Of a DNA stretch of 64,000 nucleotides, positions 19,134 to 27,940 are shown piece after piece. Origin of the DNA: Frigidibacter oleivorans (GTDB lineage: Bacteria > Pseudomonadota > Alphaproteobacteria > Rhodobacterales > Rhodobacteraceae); the NCBI RefSeq assembly GCF_003993775.1, contig NZ_RJRZ01000009.1, positions 88,455 through 152,454 on the forward strand, given 5' to 3'. The notes under the pieces were generated by a model. The model saw only the letters and a list, made by a program, of their open reading frames with translations, did no database searches and was not told the DNA's origin. Position 1 is the first letter of the stretch. Each line of letters starts with the position of its first letter. The translations under genes were made by a program, and so were the position numbers.

Positions 19134-19984
19134 GCGGACGGGACACCGGCACATCCGTGGGCGACCACGCGCTGATGGCGCTGCATCACGGCCGCCTGCC
19201 CCCGGCCGAACGCGCGGAGCTGGAGGCGCGGATCGCGCGCGATCCCGCCGCCGCGGCGATGCTGGCCGACTGGCAGGCGCAGGACCGGGCGCTGCAGGCG
19301 CTGTGCGATCCGGTCGCGGCCGAGCCGGTGCCCGGGCGGCTGACGGCGGTGATCGCGCAAGCCCGCCGCGCCGAGGGGCGGATCGAAGGCCTTGACCGGC
19401 GGCGGAACCGCCCCGCGACCCGCGCGGGCACGGCGGGGCGGCTTGCCCGCGCGGCGGGGCTGGTCGCCGCGGGGGTGGTCCTGGGCCTCGCGCTTGGCGG
19501 ATGGGGGCTGCGGCAGGGCTGGCTGCCGGGACTTCCGGCCGGCGCGCCCGCCCTGCTGGCCGCGGCCGGCCCGGCCCCGGCGGCGGCGGCGGCGCACCGG
19601 ACCTTCGCCGTCGAGGTGGCGCATCCGGTCGAGGTGACGGCCGAGGAGGACCGGCACCTGACCGGCTGGCTGTCGAAACGGCTGGGCCACCCGATCGTGC
19701 CCCCCGATGTCTCGGCGCTCGGCTTCCGGCTGATGGGCGGGCGGATCCTGCCGGCAGAGGGCGGCACTGCGGCGCTGCTGATGTACGAGGACGGCACCGG
19801 GCGGCGGATCAGCCTCTATGCCGCGCCGCAGGCGGGCGGGCAGACTGCCTTCCGCTTTGTCGAGATGCAGGGGCTGAACGGCTTCTGGTGGGTCGACGGC
19901 TCGGTCGGCTATGCGCTGATGGGCGATGTGCCGCGCGACCTGCTGCGCGATCTGGCCACGGCGGTCTACGAACAGCTGGGCTGA
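19130..19984 (+). CDS. putative membrane anti-sigma factor
   Basis: 284-residue single-pass membrane protein translationally coupled to the ECF sigma gene. The cytosolic N-terminus (1-100; [26 protein letters not shown]) resembles anti-sigma domains but lacks the HxxxCxxC zinc motif. A membrane helix follows at about residues 107-127 ([17 protein letters not shown]), then a periplasmic domain of about 150 residues with [19 protein letters not shown] and [17 protein letters not shown]. This C-terminal domain resembles that of alphaproteobacterial transmembrane anti-sigma factors linked to redox or copper stress; the signal is unknown. Confidence 0.82.
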   Translation: MSGRDTGTSVGDHALMALHHGRLPPAERAELEARIARDPAAAAMLADWQAQDRALQALCDPVAAEPVPGRLTAVIAQARRAEGRIEGLDRRRNRPATRAGTAGRLARAAGLVAAGVVLGLALGGWGLRQGWLPGLPAGAPALLAAAGPAPAAAAAHRTFAVEVAHPVEVTAEEDRHLTGWLSKRLGHPIVPPDVSALGFRLMGGRILPAEGGTAALLMYEDGTGRRISLYAAPQAGGQTAFRFVEMQGLNGFWWVDGSVGYALMGDVPRDLLRDLATAVYEQLG

Positions 19985-20009
19985 CAGCGCCCGTCAGGCG
20001 CGAAGCCCG

Positions 20010-22205
20010 TCAGAAGAAGCTCTGCGGGTCGATGTCGATCGCCAGCCGCAGGTTCGCGGGCGGCTTCAGCTGCGCCACCCAGTCGGCCAGCGCCGCCTGC
20101 AGCGGCGCGGCGCGGTCGGCCTTGACCAGCAGCCGCACGCGGTGGCGGCCCCGGATGCGGGCGATGGGCGCGGGTGCCGGCCCCCAGACCTGCGCGCCGA
20201 TGCGGTCCAGCGGCCCGCGCCGCCGCGCCAGCGCCGTGCCGAAATCGAAGACCGCCTGCACGTCGGGCGAGGACAGGATGATCCCCGCCATCCGCCCGAA
20301 GGGCGGCACCGCCGCCGCCCGCCGTTCCGCCGCCTCGGCGGCCCAGAACGCCTCTTCGTCGCCACCGAGGATGGCGCGGATCACCGGATGTTCGGGCTGG
20401 AAGGTCTGCAGCAGCGCCATGCCCGGCCGTTCCGCCCGCCCCGCCCGGCCCGCCACCTGCCGCATCAGCTGGAAGGTGCGTTCCGCCGCGCGCAGGTCCG
20501 ATCCCTGCAGCCCCAGATCGGCGTCGATCACCCCCACCAGCGTCAGCAGCGGAAAGTTGTGCCCCTTCGCCACCAGCTGCGTGCCGATCACGATGTCGGC
20601 CCCGCCCGCCGCGATATCCTCGATCGCCGCTTTCAGCGCCCGGGCCGAGCCGAACAGGTCCGAGGACAGCACCGCGAGCCGGGCGTCGGGGAATTTCGCC
20701 GCCACCTCCTCGGCCAGCCGCTCCACCCCCGGCCCGACCGGGGCGAGCTTGCCCTCGGCCCCGCAAGAGGGGCAGGCGGCGGGCATCGGCTTCGTCTCGC
20801 CACATTGGTGGCAGACCAGCCGCTTCAGGAACCGGTGTTCGACCATCCGCGCATCGCACTGGTCGCAACCGATCTGGTGGCCGCAGGCCCGGCAGATGGT
20901 GACGGGGGCATAGCCGCGCCGGTTGAGGAACAGGAGGCTCTGTTCCCCCGCCTGCAGCCGCGCCGCCACCGCCAGCGCCAGCGCGGGCGAAATCCACTGG
21001 TTCGGCTGCATCGGCTCGGCCCGCATGTCGATGGCGCGCATCTCGGGCAGGGTCGCGGCGCCGAAGCGCGCGGTCAGGTCGATCCGGGCGTATTTTCCCG
21101 CCTGCGCATTCACCCATGTCTCCAGCGAGGGCGTGGCCGAAGCCAGCACCACCTGCGCCCCGCAGAAGCTGGCGCGCAGCACCGCCATGTCGCGGGCGTT
21201 GTAAAGGACGCCATCCTCCTGCTTGTAGGAGGTGTCGTGCTCCTCGTCGACGACCACCAGCCCCAGATCGCGGAAGGGCAGGAACAGCGCCGACCGCGCC
21301 CCCACCACCAGTTGCGCCCCGCCCTCGGCCAGCATCCGCCAGGCGCGGCGCCGTTCGGTCTGGGTGATGCCGGAATGCCATTCGGCGGGCCGCGCCCCGA
21401 AGCGGTCCTCGACCCGGGCGAGGAATTCCGCCGTCAGCGCGATTTCCGGCAGCAGCACCAGCGCCTGCCGCCCGCGCGCCAGACATTCGGCCACCGCCTC
21501 CAGATAGACCTCGGTCTTGCCCGATCCGGTGACGCCCTTCAGCAGCGTCGTGCCATAGGCGCCGCCGGCGACTCCCGCCCGCAGCCGCGCCGCGCCCAGG
21601 GCTTGGTCGGGGGCCAGCGGCTTGCCCGGCAGCGTGGGGTCCAGCCGAGGGAAGGGCAGGTCGCGCGGCGCCTCTTCCTCGGCGATGGCGCCGGTCTTGA
21701 CCAGCCCCTTGATCACGCCCGTGGTCACCCCCGCCGCCGCCGCCACCTCGGACAGGGTCAGCGCCGCGCCGCCGAACTCCTGCATCGCGGCCACGACCCG
21801 GCGCCGTTCCTCCGTCATCCGCTCGGGCAGCCGGCCCGTCAGGCGATGGACGCGGCGGGTGCCCGGCGGATCGCCCAGGCCCGGCGCGCGGGTGGCCAGC
21901 CGCAGCATCGCCGGCGGCGGGGTCAGGGTGTAGTCGGCGGCGCGGATCAGGAAGGCGCGCAGTTCTGCCCGCATCGGCGGCGCGTCGAGCACCCGGTTCA
22001 CCACGCGCAGCTTCGCCGCGTCGAACCCGCCCTCGCCCGGCCCCCAGACCACGCCCATCACCAGCCGCGGCCCCAGCGGCACCGCGACATAGGCCCCCGC
22101 CGCGCAGCCCCCCGGCGGCGCGAGATAGTCGAGCGGCCGGCCGATCGGTTCGCAGGTCAGCACCGCCACCCGCGCGCCTTCGGGAAAATGCCCCTCCTCG
22201 TCCAT
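20010..22205 (-). CDS. priA: primosomal protein N' (replication restart helicase PriA)
   Basis: 3'-5' helicase that reloads the replisome at stalled forks. Walker A is GVTGSGKTEVYLE, the DEAH-type box is VVVDEEHDTSYKQ, and the eight-Cys zinc region runs from CRACGHQIGCDQC to CHQCGETKP and CPSCG. The N-terminal 3'-end-binding domain begins RVAVLTCEPIGRPLDYLAPP. I prefer ATG 22205 (731 aa) because GAGAGG lies just upstream; ATG 22241 lacks a ribosome binding site. Convergent with the anti-sigma gene. Confidence 0.95.
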   Translation of the reverse strand: MDEEGHFPEGARVAVLTCEPIGRPLDYLAPPGGCAAGAYVAVPLGPRLVMGVVWGPGEGGFDAAKLRVVNRVLDAPPMRAELRAFLIRAADYTLTPPPAMLRLATRAPGLGDPPGTRRVHRLTGRLPERMTEERRRVVAAMQEFGGAALTLSEVAAAAGVTTGVIKGLVKTGAIAEEEAPRDLPFPRLDPTLPGKPLAPDQALGAARLRAGVAGGAYGTTLLKGVTGSGKTEVYLEAVAECLARGRQALVLLPEIALTAEFLARVEDRFGARPAEWHSGITQTERRRAWRMLAEGGAQLVVGARSALFLPFRDLGLVVVDEEHDTSYKQEDGVLYNARDMAVLRASFCGAQVVLASATPSLETWVNAQAGKYARIDLTARFGAATLPEMRAIDMRAEPMQPNQWISPALALAVAARLQAGEQSLLFLNRRGYAPVTICRACGHQIGCDQCDARMVEHRFLKRLVCHQCGETKPMPAACPSCGAEGKLAPVGPGVERLAEEVAAKFPDARLAVLSSDLFGSARALKAAIEDIAAGGADIVIGTQLVAKGHNFPLLTLVGVIDADLGLQGSDLRAAERTFQLMRQVAGRAGRAERPGMALLQTFQPEHPVIRAILGGDEEAFWAAEAAERRAAAVPPFGRMAGIILSSPDVQAVFDFGTALARRRGPLDRIGAQVWGPAPAPIARIRGRHRVRLLVKADRAAPLQAALADWVAQLKPPANLRLAIDIDPQSFF

Positions 22206-22345
22206 CGCCGCCTCTCGCCAGACCGGCACCGGGTGTCGCATCCGGGACGGCCGGGGTCAACGCCGGGGTCAGCCGCCAAGTCTCAGCCCCCGAGTCCCGG
22301 CGCCCGAGTCGATGCCGAGACTCACCGCGCCCCGCGACCCGTGGA

Positions 22346-22374
22346 TTGCATCCGCCGAAGAATCGTAATATCAG
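22346..22374 (+). promoter_or_regulatory. candidate promoter of the Rrf2 gene (leaderless transcript possible)
   Basis: TTGCAT (22346-22351), a 17-nt spacer and TATCAG (22369-22374). The expected start point, 7-8 nt beyond the -10, falls at the ATG (22382), so the mRNA could be leaderless. GTAA-N8-TTAC (22365-22380) overlaps the -10 and could be an autoregulatory operator. Inferred from sequence only. Confidence 0.4.
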
Positions 22375-22381
22375 AAGTTAC

Positions 22382-22852
22382 ATGAGACATGACAGCCGCC
22401 TCTCCTCGGTCCTCCACGCCCTGCTGCACATGGCCGAGGCCGACCGCCCCCTCACCAGCGAGACGCTGGCCCTGTGCATGAGCACGCATCCCGTGGTCGT
22501 GCGCCGCACCATGGCGGGCCTGCGCGAGGCCGGGTTCGTCCGCTCGGGCAAGGGGCCGTCGGGCGGCTGGACGCTGGCCTGCGACCTGAACGCGGTGACG
22601 TTGCGGCAGGTGCATGAGGCTCTTGGCGAACCCGCGATCTTTGCCATCGGCAAGCGCAGCGAGCGGCCCGATTGTCTCGTGGAACAGGCGGTGAATGCCG
22701 TTCTGGACGATGCCTTCGCCGCGGCCGAGGCGCTGCTGCTCGACCGCTTCGGGCAGGTGACGCTGGCGATGCTGGCGGCGGAATTCTCGCGCCGCCATGC
22801 GGGGGTGGCACGCTCTCCCCTCGCTCCCACAAAGGATGACAGCCATGTATGA
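22382..22852 (+). CDS. Rrf2-family transcriptional regulator
   Basis: 156-residue DNA-binding protein with an N-terminal winged helix (RLSSVLHALLHMAEADRPLTSETLA; recognition helix in STHPVVVRRTMAGLREAGFV; wing GKGPSGGWTLA). It has three Cys (32, 67, 98), not spaced as the Fe-S ligands of IscR/NsrR, so a thiol-based rather than cluster-based sensor is more likely. Start ATG 22382; an earlier in-frame ATG at 22346 lies inside the candidate promoter. The 3' end overlaps the flavoprotein gene by 8 nt, so the two are coupled and this is probably its regulator. Confidence 0.9.
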   Translation: MRHDSRLSSVLHALLHMAEADRPLTSETLALCMSTHPVVVRRTMAGLREAGFVRSGKGPSGGWTLACDLNAVTLRQVHEALGEPAIFAIGKRSERPDCLVEQAVNAVLDDAFAAAEALLLDRFGQVTLAMLAAEFSRRHAGVARSPLAPTKDDSHV

Positions 22853-23723
22853 CGTGATCGTGGTCGGCGGCAGCTATGCGGGCCAGTCCGCCGCGCTGCA
22901 ACTGCTGCGCGCCCGCCGCCGGGTGCTGGTGATCGACGCCGACCGGCGGCGCAACCGCTTTGCCGCCACCGCGCACGGCTTCCTCGGACAGGATGGCGTG
23001 GCGCCCGCCACCATCGCCCGGCAGGCCCGCGACCAGCTGCGCGCCTATCCGACGCTCGACTGGATCGACGGGACCGCGACCGCCGCCGAAGGGCAGCGCG
23101 ACGGCTTCGCCGTGACGCTGGCGGACGGGATCCGGGCCGAGGGGCGGCGCCTGCTGCTGGCGCAGGGCGTGACCGACCAACTTCCCGACCTTCCCGGCCT
23201 GTCCGACCGCTGGGGCCGGTCGGTGTTCCACTGCCCCTATTGCCACGGCTACGAATTGCAGGGCGGACGGGTGGGGGTGCTGGCAAATGGTCCGATGTCG
23301 GTGCATCAGGCCGAGTTGCTGACGGAATGGGGGCCGGTCACCTATCTGGCGAACGGGACCGATCCGGGGGACGAGGCGCGCGCGGCGCTGACCGGCAGGG
23401 GCGTGGCGATCGAGCCGGCGCCCGTCGCCGCGCTGGCCGGAGAGGCCGAGGTGACGATGGAGGACGGGCGCAGCCTGCCTTTCGCCGGGCTGTTCGTCGC
23501 CAGCCGCACCACTCCGAACGGTCCGCTGGCCGGAACGCTGGGCTGCGCGGTCGAGGAGGGGCCGGTGGGTCCCTACCTGCGCACCGACGGGATGAAGGAA
23601 ACGTCGGTCCCCGGTGTCTTCGCCTGCGGCGATATCGCCCGCCCCGCGGGCAGCGTCGGGCTGGCCGTGGGCGACGGCACCTTTGCCGGGGCATCGCTGC
23701 ATCGGTCGCTGGTCTTCGGCTGA
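22845..23723 (+). CDS. thioredoxin-reductase-like NAD(P)/FAD oxidoreductase
   Basis: 292-residue flavoprotein of the thioredoxin reductase fold. FAD binding: VIVVGGSYAGQSAA (residues 4-17) and GVFACGDIARPAGS (257-270). A dithiol CPYC (130-133), in FHCPYCHGYELQGG, stands where TrxR has its redox-active disulfide. The NAD(P)H motif is degenerate (VGVLANGPMSVHQA rather than GxGxxA), so the electron donor is uncertain. Start ATG 22845 has AAGGA 8 nt upstream. Coupled to the Rrf2 gene; probably a redox enzyme induced through it. Confidence 0.88.
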   Translation: MYDVIVVGGSYAGQSAALQLLRARRRVLVIDADRRRNRFAATAHGFLGQDGVAPATIARQARDQLRAYPTLDWIDGTATAAEGQRDGFAVTLADGIRAEGRRLLLAQGVTDQLPDLPGLSDRWGRSVFHCPYCHGYELQGGRVGVLANGPMSVHQAELLTEWGPVTYLANGTDPGDEARAALTGRGVAIEPAPVAALAGEAEVTMEDGRSLPFAGLFVASRTTPNGPLAGTLGCAVEEGPVGPYLRTDGMKETSVPGVFACGDIARPAGSVGLAVGDGTFAGASLHRSLVFG

Positions 23724-23786
23724 CCCGCGGTTGTGACCCGCCCGCCCCGCCGTTATGATCGAACCGCCCCGATCAACGGACGGAAG

Positions 23787-24506
23787 ATGGCTGACAGCGC
23801 ACCGATCCCCGCCCCGCTCGACGCGCCGCTGCGCGAACGGCTGCTGTCGCAGCCCGAGATGATTCTGGAAGATCGCGACCTGATGAAGGCGCTGATCGCC
23901 GCCAACCAGCGCGCGATGGGGATGAATGTCGTCGACCTGCGCGGCATCGCCATGGAACGGCTGGAGGCGCGGCTCGACCGGCTGGAAGACACCCACCGCT
24001 CGGTCATCGCCGCGGCCTACGAAAACCTCGCCGGCACCAATCAGGTGCATCGCGCGGTGCTGGCCGTGCTGGAACCCGCGAGGTTCGAGGAGTTTCTCGC
24101 CGCGCTCGGCGGGCCGGTGGCAGAAATCCTGCGGCTCGACGCGGTGCGGCTGGTGCTGGAAACCCGGCAGCGCAGCGAGGATCCTGCCCTGTCGAAGGCG
24201 GGCGAGGTGCTGTTCGTGGCGGATCCCGGCTTCGTCGACAGCTACCTGTCCGGCCCGCGCGGCGGCGCGACGCGGCCCGTGGTGCTGCGCCAGACCCGCA
24301 GCGAGGGCGAGGGCATCTATGGCGACAAGACCGGCTGGGTCCGGTCCGAGGCGGTGGCGCGGCTGGACCTCGGCCCCGGAAGGCTGCCCGCCGCGCTGGC
24401 GATGGGCTCGGAAGACCCGCACCATTTCCGCGCCAATCAGGGCACCGACCTGCTGGCCTTCTTCGCCGGCGTCTTCGAACGCGCGATGCGGCGCTGGCTG
24501 GCATGA
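23787..24506 (+). CDS. DUF484 family protein (GAF-like)
   Basis: 239-residue cytosolic DUF484 protein, usually found next to xerC. The N-terminal block LLSQPEMILEDRDLMKALIAAN and the coiled-coil MERLEARLDRLEDTHRSVIAAAYENLAGTN (split here by family convention into helix and GAF domain) lead into a GAF-like domain that ends GSEDPHHFRANQGTDLLAFFAGV. No ligand is known. Start ATG 23787 with CGGAAG upstream. The end overlaps xerC (ATGA). Confidence 0.9.
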   Translation: MADSAPIPAPLDAPLRERLLSQPEMILEDRDLMKALIAANQRAMGMNVVDLRGIAMERLEARLDRLEDTHRSVIAAAYENLAGTNQVHRAVLAVLEPARFEEFLAALGGPVAEILRLDAVRLVLETRQRSEDPALSKAGEVLFVADPGFVDSYLSGPRGGATRPVVLRQTRSEGEGIYGDKTGWVRSEAVARLDLGPGRLPAALAMGSEDPHHFRANQGTDLLAFFAGVFERAMRRWLA

Positions 24507-25432
24507 GCCTGGCGCTCGCCCCCGCCGCGCGCGACGCGCTCGAGGGCTGGCTGACGCATCTGCGGGCGCTGGACGGCGCCGCCGAAAAGACGGTCGCGGC
24601 CTATGGCGCGGATGTCACGGGCTTCCTCACCTTCCTTGCCCATCACTGGGGCGGGCCGCCGGGGCTGGGTCCGCTGGCCGCGATCGGCCCCGCCGACCTG
24701 CGCGCCTGGATGGCCGCGGAACGGGCGGGCGGGGTGGCGGCGCGGTCGCTGGCGCGCAAGCTGTCCGCCGTGCGCAGCTTCTATCGCTGGCTGTCCGACC
24801 GGCAGGGCTTCGACGCCACCACCGTGCTGTCGGCGCGCAGCCCCCGCTATCGCCGCCCCCTGCCCCGGCCGCTGGCGCCCGAGGCGGCGACGGCCATGGT
24901 CGCCGCGGTCGAGGATCAGGCGGCGGAACCCTGGATCGCCGCGCGCGATGCCGCGGTGCTGGTCCTGCTGTGGGGCTGCGGGCTGCGCATCTCCGAGGCG
25001 CTGGCCCTGACCGGGGCCGAGGCGCCGCTGCCCGAGGTGCTGCGCATCCGCGGCAAGGGCGGCAAGGAGCGGATCGTGCCGGTGCTGCCCGCCGCCCGCC
25101 ACGCGGTGGAGGAGTATCGCCGGCTCTGCCCCTTTCCGCCCGACCGGGCCGGCCCCCTGTTCCGCGGCCAGCGCGGCGGCGCGCTGAACCCGCGGATGGT
25201 GGCGCTGGCGATGGAACGCGCCCGCGCCCGGCTCGGCCTGCCCGCCACCGCGACGCCCCATGCGCTGCGCCACAGCTTTGCCACGCATCTGCTGTCGGCA
25301 GGCGGCGACCTGCGGGCGATCCAGGAACTGCTGGGCCATGCCTCGCTGTCCACCACGCAGGCCTATACCGCCGTCGATGCCGCCCGGCTGATGGAGGTCT
25401 ATGACGCGGCCCATCCCCGGGCGCGCGGCTGA
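24503..25432 (+). CDS. xerC: tyrosine recombinase XerC
   Basis: Resolves chromosome dimers at dif together with XerD. N-terminal SAM-like domain about 1-95. Catalytic residues are all present: Arg in WGCGLRISEALAL, Lys in RGKGGKERIVPV, His and Arg in HALRHSFATHLL, His in LLGHASLSTTQ, nucleophile Tyr in TTQAYTAVDAAR. Length 309 aa. No integrase-associated features (att sites, phage genes) are nearby, and the DUF484 overlap supports XerC rather than a mobile-element integrase. Confidence 0.95.
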   Translation: MSLALAPAARDALEGWLTHLRALDGAAEKTVAAYGADVTGFLTFLAHHWGGPPGLGPLAAIGPADLRAWMAAERAGGVAARSLARKLSAVRSFYRWLSDRQGFDATTVLSARSPRYRRPLPRPLAPEAATAMVAAVEDQAAEPWIAARDAAVLVLLWGCGLRISEALALTGAEAPLPEVLRIRGKGGKERIVPVLPAARHAVEEYRRLCPFPPDRAGPLFRGQRGGALNPRMVALAMERARARLGLPATATPHALRHSFATHLLSAGGDLRAIQELLGHASLSTTQAYTAVDAARLMEVYDAAHPRARG

Positions 25433-25514
25433 GGGCGGCACGAACCCGGCGTTAACCCGGACCCGGCATCCTGCGCGTATCCGGCAGGGGCCGGGCGCAA
25501 CCGAGGGTGACAGA

Positions 25515-25826
25515 ATGGACCTGATGCAGACCGCGCTGGCCGCGCGATTTCACGATCTGCGGGGCGGTGCCGCCGCCACCGCGCAATCCGCCGCCAACGA
25601 TTTCCGCACCCGGCTGGATGCCGACCGCTCCGGCGACCTGTCGCGGGCCGAGGTGCAAAGCCATGCCCGGTTCGAGCGGGCCTTCGACCGGATCGACGGA
25701 CAGGACGGCACCGCCCCCGACGGCCGGGTGACGGGGCGCGAGATGCTGGACCTTGCCGCCGATGCCGCGCCCCGCGCCGCCGGTCTGCTGGCCACCATCT
25801 GGGGTCCTCTGACGGAAGCCCGCTGA
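25515..25826 (+). CDS. small EF-hand protein
   Basis: 103-residue protein with one good calcium-binding loop, DADRSGDLSRAE (residues about 36-47: Asp, Asp, Ser, Asp at positions 1, 3, 5, 7 and Glu at 12), and a degenerate second loop around DGQDGTAPDGRVTGRE. No signal peptide is evident (starts MDLMQTALAARFHDL). Cytosolic calcium buffering or sensing is a guess from the motif. Start ATG 25515. The stop codon lies inside a 14-bp tandem duplication. Confidence 0.78.
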   Translation: MDLMQTALAARFHDLRGGAAATAQSAANDFRTRLDADRSGDLSRAEVQSHARFERAFDRIDGQDGTAPDGRVTGREMLDLAADAAPRAAGLLATIWGPLTEAR

Positions 25827-25845
25827 GGGAGGCCCGCTGAGGGAG
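25818..25845 (+). repeat. perfect 14-bp tandem duplication across the EF-hand stop codon
   Basis: GCCCGCTGAGGGAG occurs twice head to tail (25818-25831 and 25832-25845). The TGA stop is inside the first copy and recurs in the second. It is a recent slippage product by its perfect identity. Confidence 0.9.
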
Positions 25846-26158
25846 AGGCTTGACGACGGTGGTGGACTGACGGCTGCGGACCGGCGGCAGCGCGCTGACG
25901 GCTGCGGAACTGACGGCAGCCGACTGGCGGCAGGCACGGACAGTGACGCGGGGCAGGCCCAGGGTCCATGACCGGGGGCCCCTGCTGGCGCGACCGCCCC
26001 GGATGGCAAACGGCGCGGCCGCTCCCCCCACGGGTCCACCCCGTGGCTTGCCGCGCCTGTTCGCCCCCGCGTCCACCCCGGGTCCACCCCCCAAGGTGCA
26101 CCGTTGGCGCGGCCCGTTCTACGTTGCGCCCGGCCGGCTTTTCCGCCAAGAGAGGGTA
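25827..26158. other. 332-bp intergenic region with short direct repeats
   Basis: No gene supported. The left half carries CTGACGGCTGCGGA twice (25867-25880, 25895-25908; period 28) and a variant at 25910-25923, a minisatellite-like array following the 14-bp duplication. The right half (to 26158) precedes pcs and ends with its ribosome binding site AGAGAGGG; I cannot place the promoter. Confidence 0.7.
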
Positions 26159-26863
26159 ATGACGCTTCGCCTCAAGGCCCTCGCCGTCCATCTCCTGACC
26201 GCCACCGGAGCGGTCCTGTCGATGCTGGCCATGCTCGCCGCGGTCGAGGAGGAATGGAGCCTGATGTTCCTCTGGCTGGTGGTGGCGCTGGTCGTGGACG
26301 GCATCGACGGCCCTCTGGCCCGCCGCTATCAGGTCAAGTCCAACTGGCCCATCTACGATGGCGTGCTGATGGACCTGATCATCGACTACCTGACCTATGT
26401 CTTCATCCCGGCCTATGCGCTGTTCAAGTCCGGCCTGCTGCCCGGCTGGACCGGCTGGATCGCGATCATCGTGGTGGTCTACGGGTCGGTCATCTATTTC
26501 GCCGACACCCGGATGAAGACGAAGGACAATTCCTTTGCGGGCTTCCCCGCCTGCTGGAACATGGTGGTGCTGGTGCTGTTCGCGCTGAAGCCGCAGTTCG
26601 AGGTGACGCTGGCCATCGTGGTGGCGCTGGCGGTGGCGATGTTCCTGAACCTGAAGTTCATCCATCCCGTCCGCACGGAACGCTGGCGCGCGGTGTCGCT
26701 GCCGGTGGCGCTCGGCTGGACCTTCTTCGCCGGATGGGCGGCCTGGGTGGATTTCGACCCGCAAAGCTGGGCGCATTGGGGGCTGGCCGCGACCTCGCTC
26801 TACCTGCTGCTGGCCGGCGTGGCGCAGCAGGCGATCCCGGAACGGGTCCGCCCGGCAAAGTGA
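26159..26863 (+). CDS. pcs: phosphatidylcholine synthase
   Basis: Integral membrane CDP-alcohol phosphotransferase that makes phosphatidylcholine from CDP-diacylglycerol and choline, a route typical of alphaproteobacteria. The catalytic motif DG-x2-AR-x(n)-G-x3-D-x3-D is seen as DGPLARRY followed by YDGVLMDLIIDYLTY (about residues 43-70). Seven or eight membrane helices cover most of the 234 residues. ATG 26159 follows AGAGAGGG. Needs exogenous choline, so lipid composition would depend on uptake. Confidence 0.94.
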   Translation: MTLRLKALAVHLLTATGAVLSMLAMLAAVEEEWSLMFLWLVVALVVDGIDGPLARRYQVKSNWPIYDGVLMDLIIDYLTYVFIPAYALFKSGLLPGWTGWIAIIVVVYGSVIYFADTRMKTKDNSFAGFPACWNMVVLVLFALKPQFEVTLAIVVALAVAMFLNLKFIHPVRTERWRAVSLPVALGWTFFAGWAAWVDFDPQSWAHWGLAATSLYLLLAGVAQQAIPERVRPAK

Positions 26864-26978
26864 CCCTGCGTCACTGAACCCTCTTGCCCGGCCCCCCTTC
26901 GCGCCGCATCCTGCCCCCGGGACGCGGGCTGGCCCCAATGGGGGCCAACCCGCCGCCCTGCCCGCAGCGGAGGATGCC

Positions 26979-27923
26979 ATGCAGTCGCTTGCCACGCTCA
27001 ACGCCGCCCAGACCTCGCGGCTGATGACGGTCGCCACCCAGGTCAACGCCCCCAACCCCGCCCGCGAAATCGCGCTGGAACTGCCGCGCCAGCGCAACGC
27101 GCTGCTCGACTACCTGTTCTACGACCTGCGCGTGCTGGAAAACCACGAAAGCGCCGACCTCGCCCCGCACTACGCGGCCGAGGGCGCGGTGCTGCTGGTG
27201 CATCCGACCGACCGGGCCGAGATCGCGGTGTTCCAGGATTATGACGCGTTCCGCGCCTCGATGCACACGACCGAGGCGAAGGCGCTGGCGGTGGCCGGGG
27301 TCGGCTCCTCCGCGCTTGGCGCGGCGGCCTTCGCCCGCAACGTGGCCGATGCGCTGGACGCGCCGGTGCTGGCGGTGGTGTCGGGCTATGGCCTGTCGGA
27401 CCTGCTGGCCGAGGCGATGGGCGGCTTCTTCTGGTTCGGCGCGATGAATTCTGTCCGCCACCTGTTCGAGATGTTCGACGACATGACGCGCCCGCATCAT
27501 TCGACCTTCGCCTTTTCGGCCAAGCCGGTGCTGGACCAGCTGCGCGCCAGCTTCGACGTCAAGACGGTGATCGCACTGCTGGCCGGGCATGACATCGACC
27601 TGATCGTCGGCCATTCCAAGGGCAACCTGGTGATTTCCGAGGCGCTGTTCGCGCTGTCGGAAACCGATGCGACCCGGGCGGCGGCGCTGGCGGCGAAGAC
27701 CCGCATCGTCACCATCGGCGCCAAGATCGCGATGCCCCGCCCCTTCCACGACATCGTCGACGTGATGGGCGAACATGACGGGTTCGGGCGGATGAATTCG
27801 CGCCCCGACATCGCCGACGACATCACCGTGCCGGGCGCGGGCCACCACACCAACACCGAACTGCCCGGCCATGTCGACGTGACGAATGTCGTGGCGCAGG
27901 CGCTGCGGCTGCCCCGGCGCTAG
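26979..27923 (+). CDS. alpha/beta-hydrolase-like protein of unknown function
   Basis: No named family recognised. The 314-residue protein has a nucleophile elbow LIVGHSKGNLVISEALF (GHSKG, about residue 209) and late His residues (GAGHHTNTELPGHVDV) that could complete a Ser-Asp-His triad. The middle has hydrophobic VLAVVSGYGLSDLLAEAMGGFFWFG, which may dip into a membrane. Start ATG 26979 has GGAGG right upstream. It follows pcs by 115 bp on the same strand, so a lipid-related role is possible but unproven; a polyhydroxyalkanoate or lipase-like esterase is an alternative. Confidence 0.7.
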   Translation: MQSLATLNAAQTSRLMTVATQVNAPNPAREIALELPRQRNALLDYLFYDLRVLENHESADLAPHYAAEGAVLLVHPTDRAEIAVFQDYDAFRASMHTTEAKALAVAGVGSSALGAAAFARNVADALDAPVLAVVSGYGLSDLLAEAMGGFFWFGAMNSVRHLFEMFDDMTRPHHSTFAFSAKPVLDQLRASFDVKTVIALLAGHDIDLIVGHSKGNLVISEALFALSETDATRAAALAAKTRIVTIGAKIAMPRPFHDIVDVMGEHDGFGRMNSRPDIADDITVPGAGHHTNTELPGHVDVTNVVAQALRLPRR

Positions 27924-27940
27924 GGGCAGCCCCCGGCGGT

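Noticed and set aside
24503..25432. Tyrosine recombinase as evidence of a mobile element
   Set aside because: Overlaps DUF484 as chromosomal xerC does; no tRNA, att duplication or phage genes nearby.
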